DNA of 5,341 nucleotides from Methylophilaceae bacterium (GTDB lineage: Bacteria; Pseudomonadota; Gammaproteobacteria; Burkholderiales; Methylophilaceae). Positions 1-5,341 of the stretch are shown piece after piece. Every line of letters starts with the position of its first letter. Position 1 is the first letter of the stretch. The notes under the pieces were generated by a model. It searched no databases. It was not told where the DNA came from and was given only the letters and a program-made list of their open reading frames with translations. A program made the translations under genes and the position numbers. The stretch lies in assembly GCA_017880825.1 (NCBI GenBank), contig JADGRN010000116.1:1-5341 (forward strand), in the 5' to 3' direction.

Positions 1-117
1 GAAAAGTATAGATCATTTGAACTGTATAGAAAGAATATTACTAATCCTGAAATAATTACATTTGATGAGTTGCAGGAACGAGCTAAATATATCGTTCATA
101 ACAATCAAAAAGGCTAA
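1..117 (+). CDS. C-terminal end of a probable DUF4263 / Shedu-type (SduA-like) anti-phage nuclease
   Basis: An open frame runs from the window edge to a TAA stop at 115-117, giving the last 38 residues of a protein whose start lies outside the window. The visible end contains SFELYRKN, then NPEIITFDEL, then ERAKYIV. This pattern, a Phe-Glu-Leu-Tyr/Phe-Arg stretch, a buried EIITFDEL strand and a final RAK-hydrophobic helix, is what I recall from the C-terminus of DUF4263 proteins. Those are the PD-(D/E)XK-type nuclease domains of the single-gene Shedu defence system. The catalytic motif would lie upstream and cannot be checked. The stretch is only about 28% GC and uses AGA and ATA/ATT-type codons, unlike the GC-rich cysK nearby, which suits a horizontally acquired defence gene. 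A truncated cysK copy follows 42 bases later. The family call is from memory of a short tail; another restriction-like nuclease ending is possible. Confidence 0.6.
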   Translation, partial: EKYRSFELYRKNITNPEIITFDELQERAKYIVHNNQKG

Positions 118-159
118 CAAATTAAAAGGCTTAGCTTCGAATATACTCAAGGAATCATC

Positions 160-282
160 ATGAAAATCGCCAACAATACCGCCGAACTCATCGGCAATAC
201 ACCATTAGTTAGGCCCAACCATATCGCAGGTGGAGCATTCATGGCGATAGGCGACGCACTCAGCATACAGCCTATTGAATAG
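160..282 (+). pseudogene. Truncated second copy of the 5' end of cysK (cysteine synthase fragment)
   Basis: From the ATG at 160 the frame reads [18 protein letters not shown], matching the start of the intact CysK encoded at 779 ([18 protein letters not shown]). Over the first 25 codons (160-234 versus 779-853) I count 57 of 75 bases identical. In the first 18 codons seven codons differ silently and only one changes the residue (Lys to Arg). After about residue 25 the similarity fades and a TAG at 280-282 ends a 40-codon frame. It lacks the PLP lysine and every later motif, so it cannot be an enzyme. The silent-change pattern means the copy diverged as a working gene before it was cut, so it is more likely a piece of a related species' cysK, or an old displaced allele, than a fresh duplication. 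It lies directly downstream of the AT-rich defence-type gene and marks a recombination boundary. A short translated leader is an unlikely alternative. Confidence 0.8.
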
Positions 283-319
283 ACCACAACAGTCAGTATC
301 GAAAATTCCAAGAAAATTG

Positions 320-652
320 TTAAGGGCCAACAGCCTCAGTGCTGGACACTGTCCAATGTTGATCGCCGTCCTTGGTCATCGAGCAGCCTAAAGGCGTTGG
401 CTCTTGCTTGGGTAGCAGTTCATATTTGACCTGCTCTGTGGTCTGCACCCCCATCAGCCAGCGATCTACCCACACCACCATGGTTTTTTCGGGGTCGACA
501 TTTTCCAGGGCGATAAGCTTGCCATCATTTGCTGCACAATCGGCGCGCTCTGATTCAACAAATTTGACGCGTTCATCATTAATCTCATCGGCGTGAACCA
601 ATTGAGTCAATAACAGGCAGCCCGCAATTACCCACCCTGTATTTTTTGTCAT
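320..652 (-). CDS. Small exported protein of unknown function (110 residues, two cysteines in the mature part)
   Basis: I do not recognise a named family. The N-terminus has a Lys at position 3, a hydrophobic run (about residues 7-18) and a V-H-A cleavage site before DEIN at residue 22, a classical Sec signal peptide. The mature protein would be about 89 residues, acidic and soluble, probably periplasmic. It contains Cys39 and Cys90, which could form a disulfide, and a conserved-looking centre with VWVDRWLMGVQT (about 60-71). The residues IAGC at 9-12 resemble a lipobox, but the hydrophobic stretch before Cys12 is too short, so I favour signal peptidase I. The start ATG is at 652-650 with a modest GAGA-type ribosome site just upstream. 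It is divergent from cysK and lies between cysK and the truncated cysK copy. The reading frame is supported by the signal peptide; the opposite-strand frame at 372-596 is a shadow. Confidence 0.72.
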   Translation of the reverse strand: MTKNTGWVIAGCLLLTQLVHADEINDERVKFVESERADCAANDGKLIALENVDPEKTMVVWVDRWLMGVQTTEQVKYELLPKQEPTPLGCSMTKDGDQHWTVSSTEAVGP

Positions 653-681
653 TTACGTTCTCAAGCAATTAAATTTTTTGA

Positions 682-687
682 ATTTTA
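682..687 (-). promoter_or_regulatory. Likely -10 box (TAAAAT) of the small exported protein gene, within paired GTAAA repeats
   Basis: Read on the minus strand, TAAAAT lies about 30 bases before the start codon, which would give a leader of roughly 23 bases. No good -35 is present at 16-18 bases upstream (CATCAT or ATCATT), so the promoter may need an activator. Two GTAAA half-sites in direct orientation (697-693 and 688-684 on the minus strand, four bases apart) overlap the -10 and its upstream edge. No expression evidence is available; the region is AT-rich and chance matches are possible. Confidence 0.35.
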
Positions 688-698
688 CTCTGTTTACT

Positions 699-711
699 TC
701 ATCAATGATGA
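699..711. promoter_or_regulatory. Perfect 13-base inverted repeat, candidate operator between divergent genes
   Basis: TCATCA and TGATGA flank a single central A, forming a perfect 6-1-6 palindrome. It sits midway in the 126-base gap between the divergent small-protein gene and cysK, just upstream of the candidate -10 of the former. Its position suits a dimeric regulator, but it is short and the sequence matches no operator that I can name. Confidence 0.3.
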
Positions 712-720
712 CATAGATGG

Positions 721-749
721 TTGCCGGGCAAGTTACGCTGTATTACTCT
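721..749 (+). promoter_or_regulatory. Weak candidate promoter for cysK
   Basis: TTGCCG at 721-726 resembles a -35 box and TACTCT at 744-749 lies 17 bases further on, about 30 bases before the cysK start codon. The -10 match is poor (three of six). An AT-rich alternative -10 lies at about 754-760. I report it only as the best candidate in the gap. Confidence 0.25.
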
Positions 750-778
750 AGGGCTAAATAATCTTTTAGGCTTCCATC

Positions 779-1711
779 ATGCGCATTGCCAACAACACCG
801 CCGAGCTGATCGGCAACACCCCATTAGTCAGGCTCAACCGCGTAGCGGCTGGCATAGACGCAACCATCGCTTGCAAACTGGAATACTTCAACCCGGCGAG
901 CAGCGTAAAAGACCGCATCGCGGTCTCGATGATCGATGCACTGGAAGCGGCCGGACGCATCAAGACGGATACGATCATTCTCGAGGCGACCAGTGGCAAT
1001 ACCGGTATCGGACTGGCGATGGTATGTGCGGCACGTGGCATCAAGTGCGCGTTTGTGATGCCGGAGACCATGAGCCGCGAACGTAAGCTGCTACTCAAGG
1101 CTTATGGCGCAGAGCTGATACTGACACCGGGGCCGGAAGGTATGCCGGGCGCGATCAAGAAGATACAAGACATGGCGGCGGCAGACCCGCGCTATGTGAT
1201 TGCGCGACAGTTTGAGAACCCCGCCAACGTGGAAATCCATCGTAAAACTACGGCAGAAGAAATCTGGCGCGATACCGATGGCAAGGTGGATATTTTCGTC
1301 TCTGGCGTCGGCACTGGCGGCACCATTACCGGCGTGGGTGAAGTGTTGAAAGCGCGCAATCCGAAGATTCAGGTGATTGCGGTTGAACCAGACGCCAGCC
1401 CGGTACTCTCCGGCGGTCAGCGCGGGCCGCACCCGCTGCAGGGCATAGGTGCAGGCTTCATACCGGCAATTCTCAATACCAAGATCTACGATGAAGTGGT
1501 GCGCGTGAAGAATGACGATGCCATGAGCATTGCGCGCCGCATGGCGACGGAAGACGGCTTGCTGGTGGGGATTTCATCCGGCGCCGCGGTATGGGCGGCG
1601 ATGGAAGTTGCCAAACGGCCGCAGAACAAGGGCAAACTTATCGTCGTCATCATCCCGTCGTTTGGCGAGCGCTATCTATCCACGGCGCTTTACAGCCACA
1701 TCGAAGTCTAA
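779..1711 (+). CDS. cysK: Cysteine synthase A (O-acetylserine sulfhydrylase), PLP-dependent
   Basis: This cytoplasmic enzyme makes L-cysteine from O-acetylserine and sulfide, the last step of assimilatory cysteine synthesis. The 310 residues fit the usual 305-325 of the family. Visible landmarks in order: NTPLVRLN at 13-20; the PLP-binding lysine Lys44 in SSVKDR; the substrate-binding loop TSGNTG at 71-76; PETMSRERK at 95-103; [15 protein letters not shown] at 144-158; the glycine-rich phosphate-binding loop GTGGT at 178-182; [14 protein letters not shown] at 216-229; SSGAA at 266-270 with the serine that contacts the PLP ring nitrogen; and [10 protein letters not shown] at 293-302. The [13 protein letters not shown] form is typical of CysK rather than CysM. 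A modest AGG ribosome site at 768-770 lies eight bases before the ATG. The gene appears monocistronic and converges on the next gene. A broken 5' copy lies 619 bases upstream. Naming cysK over cysM is likely but not certain. Confidence 0.93.
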   Translation: MRIANNTAELIGNTPLVRLNRVAAGIDATIACKLEYFNPASSVKDRIAVSMIDALEAAGRIKTDTIILEATSGNTGIGLAMVCAARGIKCAFVMPETMSRERKLLLKAYGAELILTPGPEGMPGAIKKIQDMAAADPRYVIARQFENPANVEIHRKTTAEEIWRDTDGKVDIFVSGVGTGGTITGVGEVLKARNPKIQVIAVEPDASPVLSGGQRGPHPLQGIGAGFIPAILNTKIYDEVVRVKNDDAMSIARRMATEDGLLVGISSGAAVWAAMEVAKRPQNKGKLIVVIIPSFGERYLSTALYSHIEV

Positions 1712-1722
1712 CTGCGTGTTAG
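1708..1722. other. Small inverted repeat at the cysK stop codon in the convergent gap
   Basis: CTAAC and GTTAG pair perfectly around a five-base loop (TGCGT). The left arm includes the cysK TAA stop. A wider outer pairing is possible between CAGCC at 1693-1697 and GGCTG at 1731-1735. No run of T follows on either strand, so it is not a clear rho-independent terminator. It may help stop transcription or protect the mRNA end in the 28-base gap between the converging genes. Confidence 0.25.
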
Positions 1723-1739
1723 CTTACCGGGGCTGACAT

Positions 1740-4211
1740 TTACTGCGCATTCTGCCCGCCGTCCTGCCTGCGCGTCTGACCTTGTCCGGCGTTGCCTGAT
1801 GCTGCAGGGTTCACGCTTTCGGCCGGGTGGATAGCGTCTTTTCCGTCCTTCCCGCGTTGTGCGTCTGGCGCTCCCCGATTAGCTGGCACGCCCTGATCCC
1901 TTGCGTTTGAATTATGCGGATTTGCGTCCATGGACCTTGATTCCGCAGGCTGCTGTTTCCTTTGGTTTGACTCTACAGCCTTTGGCGCCACAGATTGCTG
2001 AACCCTTGGACTTGAATCCATAGGCTTAGGCACTACAGAACGCTGCGGGCTGGGCCTTGGCTCGACTGAACGCTGCAGGCTGGGTTCAACTGAGCGTTGT
2101 GGTTTTGGCTCGACCGAACGCTGGGGGCTGGGCCTTGGCTCTACAGAACGCTGTGGCCTTGGCTCTACAGAACGCTGTGGTCTTGGCTCGACCGAACGTT
2201 GTGGGCTGGGCTCTACAGAACGTTGTGGGCTGGGCTCTACAGAACGTTGTGGGCTGGGCTCTACAGAACGCTGGGGGCTGGGCCTTGGTTCAACCGAGCG
2301 TTGTGGGCTGGGTTCGACCGGACGTTGAACTCTTGAATTTGATTCGGCAGGCCGTTCAACCGGGAGCGACTCACCACGGGATACGCCGTCTGTGCGCGCT
2401 GGAGCAGCGGGTTGCACCGTGACAGGCGGCGGCAGACTTGATCTCTGATCATTGCGTATGGGTTTATTCGACTGCGCTGGTGAGTTGCGCGGATTTTCCA
2501 CGGCATCGACGTTATTGCCTCTCACGTCCGTATCGCTTGGGCGATTAGGTGCTGGTCTGCCCTCAGGAATGACACGCTGCTCAGGCTTATTGGGCGCGGC
2601 TGGCGGAGTAGCTGCAGGGGCCTGCGGAGCTTGCGATGCAGGATGTGCGGCATTATCGCGGCCAGTATTCTGGTCAGCATTTTTGCGATTATTATCCTGG
2701 GCATTTTCGCCGCCACGATTGTCAGGGCGCGCTACAGGGTTAGGCCGATTCTGGATTTGAGTTTGTGGCTGGTTTTGATTGCCGGGAGCAGCAGGCAATG
2801 CCCTTGAATTGCCACCTTGGCGATCGTCATTAACGGTGCGGCCTTGATCTACGCGGCTCGGAGCGTTACCTGGCCGTGGCGCGGAGACCGGGCGGACTAC
2901 ATCAGGCTTGGCACCTACGGACTCAGCGGCAACCTTGCTCCACTGATTGCCTCGCATAGGCACGGCGGCCTTGGCTACTGGCTGCTGGCGTACCATGACA
3001 TCTCTCGATACCACGGTGACCGCCTGCGGTGAATTGCGATACGCATAGTTGTTTTTCTGCACAAAGCCTTGCGGATTATTCACGATATTGGTGACGTTGA
3101 TGTTGGTAATATTGGTCACGTGCGTGTAATTGACGTTACGTACATATCTTGGGCTGACCCGATATGACGGCACATAGACCTCACGCGGCCCAAGCGGGAA
3201 CCAGCCGACCGATGGGCCGGAAGAAATGCTCACACTGAAGCCCGAGCCACCCACCCAAGCCACCAGGGCCGGCGCATAGACCGGGCGTGCCACATAGCGG
3301 CCTGGCGCCCAGCCCCAGCGGTCATGATGTTGCACCCAGCGGCCATAATGGAATGGGGCAAAACCCCACGGCGCATCGTCTACCCAGGTCCAGCCCCATG
3401 GCCCAATCCAGGCCCAGTGGCCATAGCGATAAGGCGCCCAGCCCACGACAACGGTGCTGGGGTACCAGATGGGGCCGTAATCCGCGGTGCTTTCCCAACC
3501 GCCATAATTCTGCAAATCTTCTGCCCCGGTCATTTCGGCAGAGACGTAACGCGGCGCGCCAGTTCGCTCATCAGCGGCGATACGCTCCGAAACCCACGCG
3601 TGGAAATCATCCCTTATGGGTGCAAAAAACCGGACACGGATAACGCCGTTATCATTCTGGAATTCAGCTCGGTTGACGGATTGGATGGACATCGTTGTGC
3701 CATCACGGCCCTGGAACTGCAACATGCCGCTCCATGCAGTGGAGGAAGTCGAATTGGCAGTGTTGTCAAAACTGTAGCTGCCGGGCTGCGTTGCGTATAG
3801 CTGGCCTTCTGGCGTATTCAATGAAAATCCTGATACGTCATCACTGGAAACCAGCCGAACTGCGGCATGCCCCTGGTCGAGCTGAAGTTTGACGTTCGCA
3901 TCGTCCAATTGCACGACTTGCAATTCAGTATCGCCATCCAGGCGAATTGCCGTGGTGCCAATACGAATTTCTGCACGCGAACCAATCGCGCTATAAAACG
4001 CATCGCCGGTGGTCACCGGACGATTGATGGAAATGTTTTCCCAGGCCGCGTCATCACGATTGTATATTTGCACAGTGCCGGATACATAAGATAATCGCCC
4101 CACGCGGTCGGGTGGATCCACTTCGGCACTGGCAGACAGGCCTGTTATCATGAGTGCCAGTCCAATAATCAGGGCTGGCCAAAGATTAGTATTTTTTGCT
4201 TTCTGCAACAT
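1740..4211 (-). CDS. Large exported FecR-domain / DUF6600-like protein with a Pro-rich tandem-repeat tail
   Basis: The 823-residue protein starts with a Sec signal peptide (hydrophobic 12-26, cleavage after about A-S-A at 29). Residues about 36-150 look like a FecR-type domain: TGDAFYSAIGSRAEIRIG (68-85), then LDGDTELQV (91-99), then L-D-Q-G, then LNTPEGQ, a beta-rich fold also found in anti-sigma regulators. No cytoplasmic anti-sigma helix precedes it, so it is not a classical FecR. Residues 239-302 carry twelve Trp with repeated YG-W-Y-P, GHW-W and PWGFAPFHYGRW patterns, as in the DUF6600 family. A VTNITNINVTNI stretch follows at 365-376. From about 400 on it is Pro/Gln/Asn/Arg-rich and probably disordered, with twelve tandem repeats at 629-730. 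The ATG has a GGAG ribosome site seven bases upstream. It likely acts in the periplasm or at the cell surface; the exact role is unknown. The gene is divergent from corA. Confidence 0.85.
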   Translation of the reverse strand: MLQKAKNTNLWPALIIGLALMITGLSASAEVDPPDRVGRLSYVSGTVQIYNRDDAAWENISINRPVTTGDAFYSAIGSRAEIRIGTTAIRLDGDTELQVVQLDDANVKLQLDQGHAAVRLVSSDDVSGFSLNTPEGQLYATQPGSYSFDNTANSTSSTAWSGMLQFQGRDGTTMSIQSVNRAEFQNDNGVIRVRFFAPIRDDFHAWVSERIAADERTGAPRYVSAEMTGAEDLQNYGGWESTADYGPIWYPSTVVVGWAPYRYGHWAWIGPWGWTWVDDAPWGFAPFHYGRWVQHHDRWGWAPGRYVARPVYAPALVAWVGGSGFSVSISSGPSVGWFPLGPREVYVPSYRVSPRYVRNVNYTHVTNITNINVTNIVNNPQGFVQKNNYAYRNSPQAVTVVSRDVMVRQQPVAKAAVPMRGNQWSKVAAESVGAKPDVVRPVSAPRPGNAPSRVDQGRTVNDDRQGGNSRALPAAPGNQNQPQTQIQNRPNPVARPDNRGGENAQDNNRKNADQNTGRDNAAHPASQAPQAPAATPPAAPNKPEQRVIPEGRPAPNRPSDTDVRGNNVDAVENPRNSPAQSNKPIRNDQRSSLPPPVTVQPAAPARTDGVSRGESLPVERPAESNSRVQRPVEPSPQRSVEPRPSPQRSVEPSPQRSVEPSPQRSVEPSPQRSVEPRPQRSVEPRPQRSVEPRPSPQRSVEPKPQRSVEPSLQRSVEPRPSPQRSVVPKPMDSSPRVQQSVAPKAVESNQRKQQPAESRSMDANPHNSNARDQGVPANRGAPDAQRGKDGKDAIHPAESVNPAASGNAGQGQTRRQDGGQNAQ
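2022..2327 (-). repeat. Twelve in-frame tandem repeats encoding QRSVEP[R/S/K]P units
   Basis: The coding strand carries twelve consecutive units: nine of 24 bases (eight residues, QRSVEPSP type) and three of 30 bases (ten residues, QRSVEPRPSP type), residues 629-730 of the FecR/DUF6600-like protein. Two neighbouring 24-base units (2211-2234 and 2235-2258) are identical and the next differs at two bases, which indicates recent copying by slippage or recombination. Edge units have decayed (QRPVEP at the N-terminal end, QRSVVP at the C-terminal end). All unit lengths are multiples of three, so copy-number change would keep the frame, and other frames stay open as well. Confidence 0.93.
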
Positions 4212-4217
4212 GAACTA

Positions 4218-4232
4218 CTCCGATTTAAGGAG
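4218..4232 (-). promoter_or_regulatory. Ribosome-binding site of the FecR/DUF6600-like gene with a small complementary arm
   Basis: On the minus strand GGAG at 4221-4218 lies seven bases before the ATG at 4211, a good Shine-Dalgarno match that fixes the start. A CTCC at 4232-4229 could pair with it across a seven-base loop, which might partly mask the site. The stem is only four base pairs, so any regulatory effect is speculative. Confidence 0.5.
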
Positions 4233-4309
4233 AATGGAAGTTGTACCTATAACGGTTAAGATGACTTATGGCCGACTTAGTTTCTGAATCATTTGCAAAG
4301 GCGGCGGGT

Positions 4310-4334
4310 TTTACATTGCTTTACAATTACTTAC
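4310..4334. promoter_or_regulatory. Three TTTAC/CTTAC half-sites spaced exactly 10 bases, candidate OmpR-family (CpxR-like) site
   Basis: TTTAC at 4310-4314, TTTAC at 4320-4324 and CTTAC at 4330-4334 are direct repeats with five-base spacers, each followed by A. The ten-base period puts all three on the same face of the helix, as expected for tandem binding of OmpR/PhoB-family response regulators. On the other strand the first two read GTAAA-N5-GTAAA, the form described for CpxR in enterobacteria. They overlap the -35 and spacer of the corA promoter in the gap shared with the divergent exported-protein gene. The regulator is not in the window, so the match is inference. Confidence 0.45.
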
Positions 4335-4344
4335 AATCTATAAA
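4316..4344 (+). promoter_or_regulatory. Sigma70-type promoter for corA
   Basis: TTGCTT at 4316-4321 and TATAAA at 4339-4344 are separated by an ideal 17-base spacer. Transcription would start near 4351, leaving a leader of about 45 bases before the ATG at 4397. This is the best promoter match in the window. Confidence 0.6.
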
Positions 4345-4396
4345 AATGTGTGAAATTTAATTGTCTGCAAACCTGGATCATCAGGAAAGTATTCTT

Positions 4397-5341
4397 ATGA
4401 AAAAACCCTTCGCGAAAAAAATCCGCAATGTATCTTCGAAAAAGCGCTACTCGAAGAAAGTCGGCTTGGCGCCGGGTTCGCTGGTACATACAGGTGAAGT
4501 CATGACAGCGGAACCTACCATCACCACCTTCGAATATGAAGGTGAGCGGGTAACCGAGCAGACGTTTACAACAGCCGATGTCGGGAAATTGAAGCCTCCT
4601 GCACAGGGCAAACTCTGGCTCAATGTACATGGTTTGCACGATGCGGAGCTGATCAAACAACTCGGCCAAACTTTTAAACTCCACCCATTGGTGCTGGAGG
4701 ATATTCTCAACACTGACCAGCGCCCAAAAGCAGATAGCTACGAAGAATATCTTTTCATTGTCACGCGTTGTTTTTATTACAACCAGGCACAGAAGGATGT
4801 CAGCTCGGAGCAGGTCAGCCTGGTGCTGGGGCACAATTTCGTCCTGACTTTCCAGGAGCGCGCCACCGGCTCTTTTGAACCGGTGCGCTTGCGCCTGCGT
4901 GCAGACCGTGCACATATCCGTGAACTGGGCGCCGATTATCTGGCTTATTCCTTGCTTGACGTAGTGGTAGATCACTATTTCGTCGTGCTGGAGCAGATGG
5001 GGGACGATTGCGAGGCCCTGGAAGAAGAACTGCTGCATAAACCAACCACCATTATTCTACACAACATCCATCAGCTCAAACGTTCCGGCATCGAACTGCG
5101 TCGCGCTCTATGGCCGCTGCGTGAAGTGGTGAACAGCCTGATTCGCAATGATGGGAATTTTTTCACGGCCAATACGGTACTTTACTTGCGCGATGTGTAC
5201 GACCACAGCGTGCATGTCATCGAATCTCTGGAAGCGATTCGCGACCTGTTGGGCGGCATGATGGATATTTATCTGTCCATCGTCAGTAATCGCGTCAATA
5301 TGGAGGTACGCGCGCTGACCGTGGTGGCCATGCTATTCATG
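4397..5341 (+). CDS. corA: CorA-type Mg2+ (and Co2+) transport channel, 3' end outside the window
   Basis: The open frame gives 315 residues with no stop before the window edge. CorA forms a pentameric inner-membrane Mg2+ channel with a large cytoplasmic N-terminal funnel. Visible landmarks: a basic N-terminus (ten Lys/Arg in the first 21), then GLAPGSLVHTGE at 23-34; the strongly CorA-like HPLVLEDILNTDQRPKAD-YEEYLFIV region at 96-122; LVLGHNFVLTFQE at 142-154; and the long stalk helix of about 195-304 with LLGGMMDIYLSIVSNRVN at 284-301. The first transmembrane segment begins at about 305 (LTVVAMLFM). The diagnostic GMN pore motif and the second membrane helix would follow outside, so perhaps 40-60 residues are missing. 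The start is supported by AGGAAAG at 4383-4389, eight to ten bases upstream of the ATG. It is transcribed divergently from the FecR/DUF6600-like gene. A Zn2+ transporter (ZntB) is a less likely alternative until the pore motif is seen. Confidence 0.9.
   Translation, partial: MKKPFAKKIRNVSSKKRYSKKVGLAPGSLVHTGEVMTAEPTITTFEYEGERVTEQTFTTADVGKLKPPAQGKLWLNVHGLHDAELIKQLGQTFKLHPLVLEDILNTDQRPKADSYEEYLFIVTRCFYYNQAQKDVSSEQVSLVLGHNFVLTFQERATGSFEPVRLRLRADRAHIRELGADYLAYSLLDVVVDHYFVVLEQMGDDCEALEEELLHKPTTIILHNIHQLKRSGIELRRALWPLREVVNSLIRNDGNFFTANTVLYLRDVYDHSVHVIESLEAIRDLLGGMMDIYLSIVSNRVNMEVRALTVVAMLFM

Noticed and set aside
327..345. Possible hairpin (CCAGCA / TGTTGG) near the end of the small exported-protein gene
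   Set aside because: It needs a G-T pair, lies before the stop codon inside the coding region and is not followed by a T run, so it is not a terminator.
617..652. Lipoprotein call for the small exported protein from IAGC at residues 9-12
   Set aside because: Only about five hydrophobic residues precede the cysteine, too few for a lipoprotein signal. The hydrophobic run continues past it to a V-H-A cleavage site.
2022..2327. CRISPR-like array
   Set aside because: The repeats are directly adjacent with no unique spacers and lie in frame inside a coding gene.
2057..2422. Long plus-strand open frames across the repeat region (also 2097-2336), with repeated ALQNVVGWA-type or LYRTLWAG-type peptides
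   Set aside because: The repeat units are multiples of three and contain no stop in several frames, so opposite-strand frames stay open by default. The minus-strand frame has a signal peptide, recognisable domains and a ribosome site.
4246..4251. TATAGG on the minus strand as -10 of the FecR/DUF6600-like gene
   Set aside because: No acceptable -35 is found at 16-18 bases upstream, so the promoter of this gene cannot be placed with confidence.
4331..5038. 235-residue minus-strand frame opposite corA
   Set aside because: It is a shadow of a clearly recognisable CorA reading frame, with no domain or ribosome site that I can see.

Overview
The window most resembles a chromosomal stretch of a Gram-negative proteobacterium. 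A betaproteobacterium of the Nitrosomonadales type is my best guess, but this is low-confidence inference from protein style, not a database match. Three complete genes are seen: a small exported protein, cysteine synthase, and a large exported FecR/DUF6600-type protein. A magnesium-transporter gene runs off the right edge. At the left edge there is the tail of a probable Shedu-type (DUF4263) defence gene and a broken 5' copy of the cysteine synthase gene.

Left region (1-319): the first 117 bases are the last 38 codons of a very AT-rich gene (about 28% GC by my count, against about 60% in a sampled 60-base line of cysK). Its ending resembles the C-terminus of DUF4263/Shedu nucleases. After 42 bases comes a second copy of the start of cysK (160-about 234). 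It loses homology after about 25 codons and stops at 282. I see no gene in 283-319. This looks like the scar or edge of an acquired accessory segment lying against cysK.

Middle (320-1711): a small secreted protein is encoded on the minus strand, divergent from cysK. The 126-base gap between them holds a perfect 13-base inverted repeat and a pair of GTAAA direct repeats at the likely promoter of the small gene. CysK is intact, with all the usual PLP-binding motifs.

Right (1740-5341): converging on cysK, with only a 28-base gap, is an 823-residue exported protein. It has a FecR-like domain, a Trp/Tyr/Gly-rich DUF6600-like region, a long Pro/Asn/Gln-rich tail and twelve tandem QRSVEP repeats. 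It is divergent from a corA-type Mg2+ channel gene. The 185-base intergenic region has a good sigma70-type promoter for corA, overlapped by three TTTAC-type repeats spaced exactly 10 bases apart. That arrangement is typical of OmpR-family (for example CpxR-like) binding sites.

Functionally these are mostly unrelated housekeeping and envelope genes. The two features most worth following up are the Shedu/cysK-fragment junction, which marks an accessory island boundary, and the phased repeats that may link the envelope proteins to a two-component regulator. I do not see convincing evidence of a wholly new system inside the window.
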